From: an uncultured Gammaproteobacteria bacterium
GTDB lineage: Bacteria; Pseudomonadota; Gammaproteobacteria; PS1; Pseudothioglobaceae
Length of the DNA stretch: 64,000 nt
Direction: 5' to 3'
Assembly (NCBI GenBank): GCA_902512305.1
Contig: CABXIU010000008.1
Coordinates: forward strand, 1-64,000
Position numbers and translations under genes: made by a program. The stretch's first letter is position 1. Each line of letters opens with the position of its first letter. Shown here piece after piece: positions 1 to 10,431 of the stretch. The notes under the pieces were generated by a model, which did not search any database, was not told the origin of the DNA, and was given only the letters and a program-made list of their open reading frames with translations.

Positions 1-1260
1 GTAACACATCGCATCAAGCTTCTCGACACCAACACCATGTTCTCCAGTGATGCTTCCTCCTACTTCAATGCAGTGTTTTAGTATTTCATTTCCAAACTCT
101 TCGGTCTTCTCCAATTCACCTGGAACTCCAGCGTCATACATTATTAATGGATGTAGGTTACCGTCACCTGCATGAAAAACATTTGCGACTCTGAGACTGT
201 AATGCTTAGAAAGATCGTTAATTTTTTCAAGAACATCTGCCAAATGCCTTTTTGGAATCGTTCCATCCATACAATAATAGTCTGGCGATATTCGACCCAC
301 AGCAGGGAACGCTGACTTCCTTCCCTTCCATAACAAGAGCCTTTCTTCTTCAGATTCTGAAACCTTTACTGTGCTTGCCTTTGAGAGCAAACTCTGAACC
401 ATATTGACATCATGATCTACCAACTGCTCTGAACCATCTAGCTCACACAAAAGGAGTGCTTTAGCTTCCAGAGGGTATCCTGGTCTTGCAAAATCTTCAG
501 AGGCTTTAATGGCAAACTCATCCATCATCTCAAGTCCAGCTGGAATAATCCCATTCTTTATTATTTGAGCTACCGTATTTGCACAATCCCTCACATTGTC
601 AAAACCAGCCATAATGAGTTTGGCAACTTCTGGCTTTTTTGTGAGCTTAACTGTTATTTCAGTGATGATTCCTAATAACCCCTCAGAGCCAGTCATCAAG
701 GCCAATAGACCCAAACCTTGATCTTCTCTTGAAAAGACTAACTCATCTCCATCAATCGTTAAGATTTTTATCGATTCAATATTTTGGACTGTCAATCCAT
801 ATTTAAGACAATGAACACCGCCAGCATTTTCGGCAACATTTCCACCAATCGTGCAAGCAATTTGTGATGAGGGATCAGGCGCATAATAGAGTCCAAACTC
901 ATCAGCTGCTTCACTAATCGCTAAATTTCGCACTCCAGGCTCAACAACGGCTGTCTGCGCTTCTTGATTGATAGAAATCACTTTAGTTAACTTTGAGAGC
1001 CCTAAAACTACACTATCCTTTAACGGCATAGCACCCCCTGAGAGTCCTGTACCAGCACCCCTAGTGACGATGGGTGTTTTATTTTTGCGACAAATCTCTA
1101 ATACCTTTTTGACTTGACTGACTTCGTTTGGCAAAACAACAGCCAATGGTTTTTGTTTATAAGCACTCAGACCATCACACTCAAAGGGGCGGGTATTTTC
1201 TTCGCCACTAATAACTATATTTTTTGGCAGCGACTTCTTTAACTGTGAAATTATCGACAT
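1..1260 (-). CDS. glcD: Glycolate oxidase, FAD-linked subunit GlcD (partial, C-terminus beyond window)
   Basis: This is the flavoprotein subunit of membrane-associated glycolate oxidase, which oxidizes glycolate to glyoxylate. I read 420 codons from ATG at 1260 down to the left edge with no stop, so about 75-80 C-terminal residues are missing compared with the usual ~497. The PP-loop of FAD-binding type 4 proteins is at residues 66-77 (TRGAGTGLSGGA), followed by the IGGNVAENAGG stretch near 140. The C-terminal FAD-oxidase domain shows HAGDGNLHP and ends in TGEHGVG, both typical of the GlcD/D-lactate dehydrogenase family. It is divergent from a glyoxylate aminotransferase, which favours glycolate over D-lactate as substrate. 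glcE and glcF would be expected further left but are not visible. Confidence 0.93.
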   Translation of the reverse strand, partial: MSIISQLKKSLPKNIVISGEENTRPFECDGLSAYKQKPLAVVLPNEVSQVKKVLEICRKNKTPIVTRGAGTGLSGGAMPLKDSVVLGLSKLTKVISINQEAQTAVVEPGVRNLAISEAADEFGLYYAPDPSSQIACTIGGNVAENAGGVHCLKYGLTVQNIESIKILTIDGDELVFSREDQGLGLLALMTGSEGLLGIITEITVKLTKKPEVAKLIMAGFDNVRDCANTVAQIIKNGIIPAGLEMMDEFAIKASEDFARPGYPLEAKALLLCELDGSEQLVDHDVNMVQSLLSKASTVKVSESEEERLLLWKGRKSAFPAVGRISPDYYCMDGTIPKRHLADVLEKINDLSKHYSLRVANVFHAGDGNLHPLIMYDAGVPGELEKTEEFGNEILKHCIEVGGSITGEHGVGVEKLDAMCY

Positions 1261-1406
1261 GTCATAAATTCAGCTCTTAAGAACCTTCCTATAATAAAGC
1301 TAAGAAGCTAGATTATTTAAAATTAAATTCAAGCGGTTATGAATTTAATTATTAATAATCTTTTTAATATCTTAGATAATGGTCAAATCTTAAAAAAATT
1401 ATATCT

Positions 1407-1412
1407 TATAAT
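1407..1412 (+). promoter_or_regulatory. -10 element of the glyoxylate aminotransferase promoter
   Basis: A consensus TATAAT lies 62 bases before the aminotransferase start. No good -35 hexamer is seen at 16-18 bases upstream, so an activator may be needed. The predicted transcript would start near 1419 and carry the palindrome at 1431-1449 in its leader. Confidence 0.5.
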
Positions 1413-1430
1413 AACTCGCTTCAAATTAGT

Positions 1431-1449
1431 TCATTGGTATTACCAATGA
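1431..1449. promoter_or_regulatory. Perfect 9-bp inverted repeat (operator or leader hairpin) in the glcD/aminotransferase intergenic region
   Basis: TCATTGGTA and TACCAATGA flank a single T, a perfect palindrome 25 bases before the aminotransferase ATG. It sits just downstream of the -10 at 1407. Its symmetry fits a dimeric repressor site; it could also form a small hairpin over the start of the mRNA. The rest of the 213-base divergent gap is A+T-rich with nothing else recognizable. Confidence 0.45.
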
Positions 1450-1473
1450 TGAAATTAATCTAAAAATAAAACT

Positions 1474-2583
1474 ATGAAATCATTCTTACCGCCTAAAAGA
1501 TTATTGATGGGTCCAGGCCCTTCTGATGTTCACCCGAGAATTTTAAATGCCATGGCTAGGCAAACTATTGGCCATCTAGATCCTGCGTTTATTGGCATGA
1601 TGGATGAAACTAAGCAGATGTTAAAGTATGCATTCATGACTGAAAATGAATTAACTATGCCTATTTCAGCTCCAGGTTCTGCAGGCATGGAGGCCTGCTT
1701 TGCTAATCTTGTTGAGCCTGGTGATAAAGTGATCGTCTGCATCAACGGTGTTTTTGGTACTCGCATGAAAGAAAATGTTATTCGTGTTGGTGGTGAGGCA
1801 GTCATTATTAATGATGACTGGGGCAAGCCTGTTGATTCTCAAAAAGTTGAGCAGAGTCTAATTGATAACCCTGATGCTAAAATTGTTGCTTTTGTACATG
1901 CAGAAACTTCTACTGGAGCAATTTCGGATGCTAAGCTACTCTGTGAATTAGCCAATAAACATGGCTGTCTCACTATTGTTGATGCGGTAACCTCACTTGC
2001 CGGATCTGAATTGAGGGTTGATGATTGGGGTATTGATGCCATCTATTCTGGCTCTCAAAAATGCTTATCAGCAATGCCAGGATTATCGCCTGTAAGCTTT
2101 AGTGAGAAGGCAATTCACAAGTTCACTCATCGTAAAACGCCGGTTACAAGCTGGTTTTTAGACCTTAACTTAGTGATGGGTTATTGGGGCAAAGGTGCAA
2201 AGCGTGCATACCACCATACGGCTCCTGTAAACACCCTATATGGACTCCATGAATCTTTGGTCATGCTGACTGAAGATGGATTAGAAAGCTACTGGGCTCG
2301 TCATAAAGAAAATCATCTTTTGCTCAGAGATGGATTAAGCAAACTTGGAATTGAATACTTGGTGGATGAATCATGCAGACTTCCACAGCTCAATAGTGTC
2401 TACATTCCAGATGGGGCTGATGATGAAAAGGTTCGCTCTAGCTTGATGAATGATTTTACAATAGAAATTGGGGCTGGCCTTGGCGACCTCGCCGGTAAGA
2501 TTTGGAGAATTGGTCTCATGGGCCACACATCAAGAAAAGAAAACGTAGAACTTTGTTTGTCAGCTCTTAAAAAAATCTTATAA
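1474..2583 (+). CDS. Alanine/serine-glyoxylate aminotransferase (class V, PLP)
   Basis: This is a PLP-dependent class V aminotransferase that most likely converts glyoxylate to glycine using alanine or serine as amino donor. It opens with the LMGPGPS motif and has the Schiff-base lysine at 196 in SGSQKCLSA, with the PLP aspartate at about 170 (TIVDAVTS). The YHHTAPVN and RIGLMG stretches resemble animal-type alanine-glyoxylate aminotransferase closely, and 369 residues is a normal length. It is divergent from glcD, so glycolate oxidation and glyoxylate transamination sit together as a photorespiration-like salvage route. The amino donor cannot be decided from sequence alone; 2-aminoethylphosphonate transaminase is a less likely alternative. 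Confidence 0.88.
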   Translation: MKSFLPPKRLLMGPGPSDVHPRILNAMARQTIGHLDPAFIGMMDETKQMLKYAFMTENELTMPISAPGSAGMEACFANLVEPGDKVIVCINGVFGTRMKENVIRVGGEAVIINDDWGKPVDSQKVEQSLIDNPDAKIVAFVHAETSTGAISDAKLLCELANKHGCLTIVDAVTSLAGSELRVDDWGIDAIYSGSQKCLSAMPGLSPVSFSEKAIHKFTHRKTPVTSWFLDLNLVMGYWGKGAKRAYHHTAPVNTLYGLHESLVMLTEDGLESYWARHKENHLLLRDGLSKLGIEYLVDESCRLPQLNSVYIPDGADDEKVRSSLMNDFTIEIGAGLGDLAGKIWRIGLMGHTSRKENVELCLSALKKIL

Positions 2584-2590
2584 AAACTTT

Positions 2591-2851
<261 letters not shown>

Positions 2852-2858
2852 TTAATTC

Positions 2859-2879
2859 GCATAACTTTGAAAGCTATGC
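2859..2879. promoter_or_regulatory. 21-bp near-perfect palindrome between ferredoxin and PPIase genes
   Basis: GCATAACTTT and AAGCTATGC-type arms match at 9 of 10 positions around a central G. It lies 32 bases upstream of the ferredoxin start and 43 bases before the -10 of the divergent gene. It has the form of a dimeric regulator site but matches no operator I can name. Confidence 0.3.
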
Positions 2880-2921
2880 TTAGAAATTATTACCCTACAT
2901 ATTTTATCGTATAAGAGCTTG

Positions 2922-2927
2922 TATAAT
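2922..2927 (+). promoter_or_regulatory. -10 element for the cyclophilin-FKBP gene
   Basis: TATAAT preceded by TTG. Transcription would begin near 2934, which argues that translation starts at ATG 2971 and not at the in-frame TTG at 2935. The -35 region is weak. Confidence 0.45.
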
Positions 2928-2970
2928 AAGGATTTTGGGTATCATTAATCATTTTATTTGTAAGGTTATT

Positions 2971-3963
2971 ATGCGAAAAATATTAGTCATCCTTTCAATT
3001 TTATTTTCAACTCTTTCCTTTGCAAATCTTGAAGACGGTATCTATGCTCATCTGACAACGAGCAAGGGCAAAATTACAGTTGAACTAGCCTACAAAAAAG
3101 CACCCCTTACAGTCACAAACTTTATTGCACTCACCGAAGGAACCAAACAGAGCATTCAGGAGCTTGGAACTCCCTATTACGATGGGCTGACTTTTCATAG
3201 GGTCATTGATGAATTTATGATCCAAGGCGGGGACCCAAAAGGAGACGGAACAGGTGGACCTGGATACATGTTTGCAGATGAATTCTCTGACTTAATACAC
3301 GATAAGCCAGGCGTTCTTTCAATGGCAAACTCTGGCCCAAACACCAACGGTTCACAATTCTTTATTACCCATGTTCCAACGCCTTGGCTTGATGGCAAAC
3401 ATAGCGTATTTGGGAGTGTTGTTGAAGGTATGGATGTTGTGAACTCTATTAAGCAAGGTGACATTCTAGAAACTGTAAGAATTGAGCGAGTGGGTGATGA
3501 AGCTAACGAATTTATTGCAAATGAAGATAGCTTTAAAGCTCAAGAATTAATTAGAAATGAGGCCATACTTGCTCAACAAAAATTGCGTCTACAAGAGTTT
3601 GAGGACTATGTCTTAGCAAACTATCCTGATGCTTTTAAAGATGAGCTAGGTTTTTTCTCAGAGATTAACAACAATGGCGAAGGCAATCTAGCTATTGAAG
3701 GGCAAACCGTCAGTGTTGACGTTGCTTTAATGGCATACTGCTGTCATGTTTTACGCGAGCCTGGAAGTCCTATTGAATTCACCCTTGGAAGTGGTGATAT
3801 TATTAGTATTATTGATTACAGTGTCAAACAAATGCATATTGGTGAGAGAAGAACTGTCATTGCTCCATACGAATATGTTTACGGAGATGCGCCAAGTGGA
3901 AATATACCTCAGGACTCCTACTTAATTTTTGAACTCATACTTGTTGACGCGAAGGACAAATAG
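2971..3963 (+). CDS. Exported peptidyl-prolyl isomerase: cyclophilin domain fused to an FKBP-like domain
   Basis: This protein should catalyse proline cis-trans isomerization in the periplasm. From ATG 2971 (AAGG six bases upstream) it has 330 residues: a signal peptide ending near residue 18 (LSFA), a cyclophilin domain at about 22-185 with [23 protein letters not shown] and [10 protein letters not shown], a helical linker, and from about 235 an FKBP-like fold ([36 protein letters not shown]). Joining the two unrelated isomerase families in one short secreted protein is uncommon. The FKBP part lacks an obvious full set of active-site aromatics and may be a chaperone module. An in-frame TTG at 2935 exists but would bury the signal peptide. 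mraY follows two bases later. Confidence 0.85.
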   Translation: MRKILVILSILFSTLSFANLEDGIYAHLTTSKGKITVELAYKKAPLTVTNFIALTEGTKQSIQELGTPYYDGLTFHRVIDEFMIQGGDPKGDGTGGPGYMFADEFSDLIHDKPGVLSMANSGPNTNGSQFFITHVPTPWLDGKHSVFGSVVEGMDVVNSIKQGDILETVRIERVGDEANEFIANEDSFKAQELIRNEAILAQQKLRLQEFEDYVLANYPDAFKDELGFFSEINNNGEGNLAIEGQTVSVDVALMAYCCHVLREPGSPIEFTLGSGDIISIIDYSVKQMHIGERRTVIAPYEYVYGDAPSGNIPQDSYLIFELILVDAKDK

Positions 3964-3965
3964 GA

Positions 3966-5051
3966 ATGTTTCTTGAACTGATAAGTTTTTTATCCTCACT
4001 AGATACTGGCTTTAATGTATTAAGCTACCTAACAGTTCGAGCGGTTTTTGCAATGATGACATCGCTACTCATCACATTAATTCTCGGTAAATGGATTATT
4101 TCAAAACTACAGCATTATCAAATCGGACAGGTCATACGTGATGATGGACCAGAGACGCATTTAGAAAAAAAAGGCACCCCTACCATGGGAGGTGTCCTCA
4201 TCCTTTTTGCTTTTTTTACCAGTATCATGATTTGGGGAGACTGGCGAAATCCTTTTCTATGGATTGTCGTACTTACAGCATTTCTGTTTAGCTCAATTGG
4301 CTTTATCGATGACTACCTAAAGATAAAAAAACAAAATTCAGATGGGCTCAGTCGAAGACAGAAAATATCTGCTCAAACAATTAGCACTTTAATAATATGT
4401 ATTTGGCTTTTAAGCTTAAACTCAAAGACTATTGGTGCTGAACTTTTGATTCCCTTCTTTAAGGATCTTGTGATTCCACTCAACGCACTAGGGTTTTTGA
4501 TCATTGGATGGTTTGCAATCGTTGGGGGCTCAAACTCTGTAAACCTAACTGACGGACTAGATGGCCTAGCCATTATGCCCGTTATCCTCATCAGCGGCGC
4601 TCTCGGAGTCTTTGCATACATTGGTGGAAACTATAACTTTTCTGCTTACCTTAATATGCCATTCATGCCTGGAACAGGCGAGGCATTTGTTTTATGTGCA
4701 GCACTTATAGGCTCAGGTTTTGGCTTCTTGTGGTTTAACACCTATCCGGCTGAAATCTTTATGGGTGACACTGGATCTTTATCACTTGGAGCTGTTCTCG
4801 CTGTCATTGCTATCATCGTCCATCAAGAAATTTTATTGATACTGATGGGCGGTATATTTGTAGCAGAGACCTTGTCAGTTATTATACAAATTGGTTACTT
4901 TAAGAGAACCCAGGAAAGATTTTTCTTGATGGCTCCCATTCATCATCACTTTGAAAAAAAAGGACTCAAAGAGCCGAAGATTATTGTGCGCTTTTGGATT
5001 GTTACCTTAATACTCGTTTTAATTAGCTTGGCAAGCATCAAGATTAGGTAA
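3966..5051 (+). CDS. mraY: Phospho-N-acetylmuramoyl-pentapeptide transferase MraY
   Basis: MraY transfers phospho-MurNAc-pentapeptide to undecaprenyl phosphate to form lipid I at the inner face of the inner membrane. The 361-residue polytopic protein shows the family motifs in order: [18 protein letters not shown] (about 45-63), [17 protein letters not shown] and [11 protein letters not shown]. Length equals that of E. coli. It normally lies inside the dcw cell-wall cluster between murF and murD; here it follows a PPIase and precedes dcd, so it has been separated from that cluster. Confidence 0.97.
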   Translation: MFLELISFLSSLDTGFNVLSYLTVRAVFAMMTSLLITLILGKWIISKLQHYQIGQVIRDDGPETHLEKKGTPTMGGVLILFAFFTSIMIWGDWRNPFLWIVVLTAFLFSSIGFIDDYLKIKKQNSDGLSRRQKISAQTISTLIICIWLLSLNSKTIGAELLIPFFKDLVIPLNALGFLIIGWFAIVGGSNSVNLTDGLDGLAIMPVILISGALGVFAYIGGNYNFSAYLNMPFMPGTGEAFVLCAALIGSGFGFLWFNTYPAEIFMGDTGSLSLGAVLAVIAIIVHQEILLILMGGIFVAETLSVIIQIGYFKRTQERFFLMAPIHHHFEKKGLKEPKIIVRFWIVTLILVLISLASIKIR

Positions 5052-5085
5052 ATAATTAAACTATTGGACTGTAAAATACGAGCCC

Positions 5086-5652
5086 ATGAGTATTAAATCA
5101 GACAAATGGATTAAAAAAATGTCTCTTGAAAATGAGATGATCAATCCATTCGAGCCGCAACAAATTCGTAAGACTGAGGGTCAGAAGATTATTTCATATG
5201 GCACCTCAAGCTACGGCTATGATGTTAGATGTTCAACTGAATTTAAAATCTTTACTAACATTAATCACAACATTGTCGACCCTAAAAATTTTGATGAGCA
5301 AAGCTTTGTCGAAGTTAACTCTAATGAATGCATTATTCCTCCAAACTCTTTCGCACTAGCAAGCACTGTAGAGTATTTCAAGATACCGCGCTCAACACTT
5401 GTTATTTGCCTTGGAAAATCAACCTATGCAAGGTGCGGAATTATTGTCAATGTCACTCCACTTGAGCCTGAGTGGGAGGGTCATGTGACTCTTGAATTTT
5501 CAAATACAACTCCCCTTCCAGCAAAAATTTATGCGAATGAAGGAGTGGCTCAAATGCTATTTTTTGAATCTGATGAAATGTGTGAAACTTCCTATAAAGA
5601 TAGGAAAGGGAAATACCAAGGTCAAACTGGCGTTACCCTTCCCAAAGCTTAA
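5086..5652 (+). CDS. dcd: dCTP deaminase
   Basis: Dcd deaminates dCTP to dUTP, the entry to dTTP synthesis in most Gram-negatives. It has 188 residues, close to the usual 193. The trimeric dUTPase-like fold is marked by YGYDVR near residue 43, [10 protein letters not shown] in the middle (with the conserved S-x-x-R) and the C-terminal KYQGQ..VTLP tail. It lies 34 bases after mraY and five bases before prfC, so the genes are probably co-transcribed. Confidence 0.96.
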   Translation: MSIKSDKWIKKMSLENEMINPFEPQQIRKTEGQKIISYGTSSYGYDVRCSTEFKIFTNINHNIVDPKNFDEQSFVEVNSNECIIPPNSFALASTVEYFKIPRSTLVICLGKSTYARCGIIVNVTPLEPEWEGHVTLEFSNTTPLPAKIYANEGVAQMLFFESDEMCETSYKDRKGKYQGQTGVTLPKA

Positions 5653-5657
5653 ATACC

Positions 5658-7226
5658 ATGTCAGAAATTTCTAAACGTCGCACTTTTGCGATTATTTCTC
5701 ACCCTGATGCCGGCAAAACGACTGTCACAGAAAAACTTTTACTTTACGGTGGCGCAATTAAAACTGCCGGAAGCGTTAAAGCTAGAAAAGCTGCTACGCA
5801 TGCTACCAGTGACTGGATGGAAATGGAAAAAGAAAGAGGCATCTCAGTAACCTCCTCAGTGATGCAATTCCCATACAATAATCACATCATTAATCTTTTA
5901 GATACCCCTGGCCATGAGGATTTTTCTGAAGATACATACAGAACTCTGACCGCTGTTGACTCAGCCCTAATGGTTATTGATGTTGCTAAAGGGGTTGAGC
6001 AAAGAACCATTAAGCTCATGGAAGTTTGCAGGCTTAGAGATACACCAATACTAACCTTTATCAATAAACTTGACCGAGAGGGAAAAGAGCCGATAGAGCT
6101 TCTTGATGAGGTGGAATCAGTCCTTAATATTGAATGTTCTCCTATCACCTGGCCTATTGGAATGGGAAAAGGCTTCAAGGGCGTATATCACCTCCTTGAA
6201 GACAAAGTTTATCTGTTTGAAAGTGGAAAAAATGCGAGCATTGGTGATAATACTGTTATTAAGGGTATCGATAATTCTAAGCTTGATGATTTGTTAGGAG
6301 AGGGCCTTGCCAACGAGGCTCGTGAAGAGATTGAGCTCATTTCTGGAACTACAAACCCTTTCGATATTAATGATTTTCTAGAGGGAAAACAAACGCCCGT
6401 TTTTTTTGGTTCAGCAATAAACAACTTTGGCATTGAAAACCTTCTTGATGGTTTTATCCAATATGCTCCAACACCTCAGGGTCGCGAGAGTGATTCAAGG
6501 ATAGTACTTCCAGAAGAAACTAAACTTTCGGGCTTTGTTTTTAAAATTCAAGCCAACATGGATCCCAAGCATCATGATCGTTTAGCATTTATGCGAATTG
6601 TGAGTGGTGAGTATCAAAAAGGAATGAAAGTTCTTCAAGTCTCTACAGGTAAACAAATTAAGATTGCCAACGCTGTTACTTTTATGTCTCGAGAGAGAAG
6701 TGCTACAGAAGTGGCTCATGCCGGAGACGTTATTGGAATACATAATCATGGAGGTATTGGCATTGGTGATACTTTTACACAGGGTGAGAAAATTAATTTT
6801 CAAGGGATACCGAACTTTGCTCCAGAATTATTTAGAAGAGCTCAACTGAAAGACCCTTTAAAGGCAAAGGCACTCCAAAAAGGACTGGATCAGCTCTCTG
6901 AAGAAGGCGCAACTCAGGTCTTTAGGCCTGTTTCTAACAGCTCTCAAATTCTAGGGGCCGTTGGTATATTGCAGTTTGATGTTGTTGCGCATAGACTCAA
7001 GTATGAGTATGGCGTTGATTGTCAATTTGAAACGATCAATGTTGCAACCGCTAGATGGGTAAGCGGAGAAGATAAATACATTGAGCAACTCAAGATCAAA
7101 GCTGGCAACAACATAGCTATTGATAGTGCGGGGATGCTAACTTATTTAGCGCCGAGCATGGTTAACCTTCAACTAACTCTAGAGCGCCATCCAGATTTAA
7201 CGTTCAGCGCAACAAGGGAGCACTAG
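5658..7226 (+). CDS. prfC: Peptide chain release factor 3
   Basis: RF3 is the GTPase that removes RF1/RF2 from the ribosome after termination. The G1 motif SHPDAGKTT is at residues 15-23, followed by the RF3-specific [25 protein letters not shown] and NKLDREG. The family's C-terminal domain is complete and 522 residues matches the usual ~529. It is last in the plus-strand run that includes mraY and dcd. Its TAG stop overlaps the TAG stop of proV on the other strand through the palindrome CTAG at 7223-7226. Confidence 0.97.
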   Translation: MSEISKRRTFAIISHPDAGKTTVTEKLLLYGGAIKTAGSVKARKAATHATSDWMEMEKERGISVTSSVMQFPYNNHIINLLDTPGHEDFSEDTYRTLTAVDSALMVIDVAKGVEQRTIKLMEVCRLRDTPILTFINKLDREGKEPIELLDEVESVLNIECSPITWPIGMGKGFKGVYHLLEDKVYLFESGKNASIGDNTVIKGIDNSKLDDLLGEGLANEAREEIELISGTTNPFDINDFLEGKQTPVFFGSAINNFGIENLLDGFIQYAPTPQGRESDSRIVLPEETKLSGFVFKIQANMDPKHHDRLAFMRIVSGEYQKGMKVLQVSTGKQIKIANAVTFMSRERSATEVAHAGDVIGIHNHGGIGIGDTFTQGEKINFQGIPNFAPELFRRAQLKDPLKAKALQKGLDQLSEEGATQVFRPVSNSSQILGAVGILQFDVVAHRLKYEYGVDCQFETINVATARWVSGEDKYIEQLKIKAGNNIAIDSAGMLTYLAPSMVNLQLTLERHPDLTFSATREH

Positions 7227-8266
7227 CTATCAACCGCCTCTAGTGGCTGAACAACCTCAGCGATATCCTTCTTGTTTAAGTAGCCAATATCTGACCCATT
7301 TGAGTCTTGGACTATACAGCAGTCTGCATTTTTCCTAAGCATCTCACACAATACAGAGTCAATAGATTCCATTTCATTGACCTTAATATTCGTAGAGCCT
7401 TTTTCAGGTTTTTTGTCAGTCATAACAGAATTTGCATGCAAAACATGAGAGCGATTTACCTTTTTGACAAAATCTCTTACATAATCATCTGCAGGCGACA
7501 TCAAGATTTCCTGAGATGTGCCGTGCTGAACAAGTTCACCACCATTAAGAATCGCAATTCGATCACCAATTTTAAGCGCCTCATCAAGGTCATGGGTAAT
7601 AAAAATAACGGTCTTGTGTAGTTCTTCTTGAAGCTCTAAAAGTAAATCTTGCATATCGCTTCGAATGAGAGGGTCAAGTGCACTAAATGCCTCGTCCATC
7701 ATTAGAATCTCAGTATCACAGGTCAAGGCTCTTGCCAGACCTACTCGCTGCTGCATACCACCTGAAAGCTGTGAAGGATAACGGTCTTCGTATCCTGTTA
7801 ACCCTACTCGGTCGATCCATCTCTTTGCCCTTGAGATCGATTCATCCTCTTTTACACCTTGTAAATGAACGCCTAGGCAAACATTATCCATAATGGTTTT
7901 GTGAGGTAGGAGGGCGAAACTTTGGAATACCATTGCAGTTTTTTGCTGCCTAAATCGCCTGAGCTTCTCCATTGGCATTTGAATAACATCTTCACCGCCT
8001 ACTATTATTGAGCCTGCTGTTGGTTCAATGAGTCTATTGATGTGACGAATCAAGGTTGATTTTCCAGACCCAGAAAGCCCCATAATAACTTCGATATTTT
8101 TGTTAGCTAATTCAAGATTGATATTACTCAAGCCTAAAACATGCTTATGCTCCTTAAGGAGATCATCTTTACCCATTCCATTATCAACGTGCTTTAGGAC
8201 AGACTGTGCCTTAGGCCCAAAAATCTTGGTCAGGTTAGAAATTTTAACTTTAATATCCTGCGTCAT
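7223..8266 (-). CDS. proV: Glycine betaine/proline ABC transporter ATPase ProV
   Basis: This ATPase drives import of glycine betaine or a related osmolyte (QAT family). Walker A is GLSGSGKST near residue 65, the signature is [15 protein letters not shown], and Walker B is [16 protein letters not shown]-terminal tail of about 60 residues after 290 looks like a single reduced CBS module instead of the usual two, which in OpuA sense ionic strength; this is by eye. Its ATG overlaps the ProW stop by four bases (8263-8266), so the two are translationally coupled. Length is 347 against ~400 in E. coli. Confidence 0.93.
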   Translation of the reverse strand: MTQDIKVKISNLTKIFGPKAQSVLKHVDNGMGKDDLLKEHKHVLGLSNINLELANKNIEVIMGLSGSGKSTLIRHINRLIEPTAGSIIVGGEDVIQMPMEKLRRFRQQKTAMVFQSFALLPHKTIMDNVCLGVHLQGVKEDESISRAKRWIDRVGLTGYEDRYPSQLSGGMQQRVGLARALTCDTEILMMDEAFSALDPLIRSDMQDLLLELQEELHKTVIFITHDLDEALKIGDRIAILNGGELVQHGTSQEILMSPADDYVRDFVKKVNRSHVLHANSVMTDKKPEKGSTNIKVNEMESIDSVLCEMLRKNADCCIVQDSNGSDIGYLNKKDIAEVVQPLEAVDS

Positions 8267-10431
8267 AGTACGTCTCCTGAACGGTGCTTCTGTATTCGGG
8301 TGCCAAATGCCTGCGAAACTCTATCAAAAATGACAGCGAGTGCAACAATTGCCAAGCCATTAAGCATACCCATTGATAGGAATTGGTTTTGAACCGCTTG
8401 AAGAACTGGCAATCCGAGCCCTGCAACTCCAATCATAGAGGCAATCACAACCATGGCTAAGGCCATCATAATGGTTTGGTTAATACCAGCAAAAATGTTA
8501 GGAAGTGCAAGTGGCATTTGAACCATAAATAGTCGCTGCCTATAAGTAGCACCGAATGCATCAGCAGCCTCCATAGCCTCTTTATCAACTAATCGAATAC
8601 CCAAGTTTGTTAACCTTACAATTGGTGGCATTGCATAAATGCAGACAGCAATAAGCCCTGGAACCTTTCCGATACCAAGCATCATGACAACAGGAATCAA
8701 ATATACGAAGGATGGAATGGTCTGCATGATGTCTAAAACAGGTGTAATCCAGGATTGCGCTCGATTGGATCGAGACATCCAAATTCCAAGCGGTATTCCG
8801 AGCGCTAGGCAGAGCAATGTTGCCGCTGAAATCATCGTTACGGTAGAGACCATTGGCTCCCACATATCTAGGAATCCAATGACAAAAAACGCTGCCATAA
8901 CCCCAATTGAGACTTTAATGCTTCTTGAACCCAGCCATGCAAGAGCACCGGCCACAGCCAAAAAGATGGGCCAAGGAGTTGAAAGTAGTAACTTTTCAAT
9001 AACAATCAAAAAAGTTAAGAGTGGGTCAAAGAATGACTCGATATTGTTTCCAAACTCTCTTGTGAAGTCTTTAAATGCTGCATCAACACAGTTTCTAGAA
9101 CTCATCATCACGTCACCAGGTATGGAAATGACGTTATTCACAAATATGCTGAAATCGGAGGTGTTTACAGAGTCAACAACTCTTGTATTTAATGATGCAA
9201 AATATTCAACTTGAGACGCAGGATCAACAGATCTGACTGCACCCATATTACTTTCAATATTATTTGACAAACCTGAAATATTAGCTGCCAGAGCCTCTGG
9301 ATCGGTAGACCTTATTGAGATGTATTGTCTATCAAGTCGCTCTACCGTTTTATCAAAACTCGATACTGCCCTGACCTTGATATCACCAAAATTGCCTGCA
9401 TCATATCGTCCAGCAAGTTCGATCACCTTTGCACTGAGCTCATTGGCTTTATTAGTAAGAGGAATAAGTACGTTTTCAACAGTTGATACATCCGTTCTTA
9501 TTGCTGCTTCCTTGACTGCTCTTACTAAAGCCTCAGGATCATTAACCAAGGGCATTAAGTCAGTGATAATCTCATTACTATGAGCCATTTCTTCAACTCT
9601 AGCATGTGTAGCGATGCTCACAGTATCAAGGTTGTAGACCATATCACGAGCACCCGGATAATTCTTATAGATTGATGCAGATGCATTGACTTGCTCTCTG
9701 ATCTCAGAGAGTCGCTCCAAGTGTGACTGAACTGAAGAGTTTGAGTTCAGATAGTCAATATTTGCTCTCAAAGAATTGATGCCGTCATTAAGCAGAGAAA
9801 TCTGAGAGCCCATCTCGCTCATAAATGCGTCGCTATACTGCTCCGCTTTATCAGCATAATTACTTGCAAGTTTCTGAATATTTTCAGTTAAAGTTGAAGA
9901 TTCAGAACTATTACTTACATATCTAGCATTTTCTTCAATCTCTTTAAAAAGAGATTCTATCTGAGGGAATAGAGTAACTACGCCATCTGGAGATGAAGTT
10001 AAATCAATCTGATTGTTTAATTCTGCTATTGAGCTCTCATAACTATCAAGAAGTGAACTTTCATTAGAGTTATATAAGCCAGAAAGCTCTTGTGTTTTTG
10101 ACTCAAGAGTTTGAGACAAAATTTGAACCTTTTCAAGGAGCTCAGCTGAACTATTAACTTCGGTCAATGGGTTTGAGTCATTGGAGAGCTCTTTTAATGT
10201 TTTGGTTTTAACTTCAGCCCTCTCAGCGAGCTTAGAAAAACTATCCGTTACCTTTACTAACTCAGAATAATCAGTTGCACTTTGAGCTTGGGCATTAAGG
10301 TCATCAGCCCTCTTGGTCATTGCCTGGATAAAGTTTAAATCTTTATTAAGTATCCTCAAATCTGCAATCTCAGATGCAGGCGGTATACATTCAATGATGC
10401 TTTGTTGAGGAAGTGGCCTAACTGCTGCCAT
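8263..10431 (-). CDS. proW: Glycine betaine ABC permease ProW with a ~465-residue helical N-terminal extension
   Basis: Residues about 466-722 form an ordinary ProW permease: several membrane helices, LGIPLGIWMSRS, the MQTIPSFVYLIPVVM stretch and the EAADAFGATYRQ cytoplasmic coupling loop. Residues 1-465 are an unusually long region, rich in Ser, Glu, Asn and Leu with heptad-like spacing, so mostly helical or coiled coil, and with no signal peptide or membrane segment that I can see. E. coli ProW has only about 100 residues here, and published fusion work placed that tail in the periplasm. The extension might sense osmotic or surface conditions or hold the binding protein; its function is unknown. 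It lies between proX (upstream) and proV (four-base overlap). Confidence 0.9.
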   Translation of the reverse strand: MAAVRPLPQQSIIECIPPASEIADLRILNKDLNFIQAMTKRADDLNAQAQSATDYSELVKVTDSFSKLAERAEVKTKTLKELSNDSNPLTEVNSSAELLEKVQILSQTLESKTQELSGLYNSNESSLLDSYESSIAELNNQIDLTSSPDGVVTLFPQIESLFKEIEENARYVSNSSESSTLTENIQKLASNYADKAEQYSDAFMSEMGSQISLLNDGINSLRANIDYLNSNSSVQSHLERLSEIREQVNASASIYKNYPGARDMVYNLDTVSIATHARVEEMAHSNEIITDLMPLVNDPEALVRAVKEAAIRTDVSTVENVLIPLTNKANELSAKVIELAGRYDAGNFGDIKVRAVSSFDKTVERLDRQYISIRSTDPEALAANISGLSNNIESNMGAVRSVDPASQVEYFASLNTRVVDSVNTSDFSIFVNNVISIPGDVMMSSRNCVDAAFKDFTREFGNNIESFFDPLLTFLIVIEKLLLSTPWPIFLAVAGALAWLGSRSIKVSIGVMAAFFVIGFLDMWEPMVSTVTMISAATLLCLALGIPLGIWMSRSNRAQSWITPVLDIMQTIPSFVYLIPVVMMLGIGKVPGLIAVCIYAMPPIVRLTNLGIRLVDKEAMEAADAFGATYRQRLFMVQMPLALPNIFAGINQTIMMALAMVVIASMIGVAGLGLPVLQAVQNQFLSMGMLNGLAIVALAVIFDRVSQAFGTRIQKHRSGDVL

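Noticed and set aside
8639-9214. 191-codon open frame on the plus strand inside proW
   Set aside because: It is antisense to a clear permease gene, with no recognizable domain; a shadow of codon bias.
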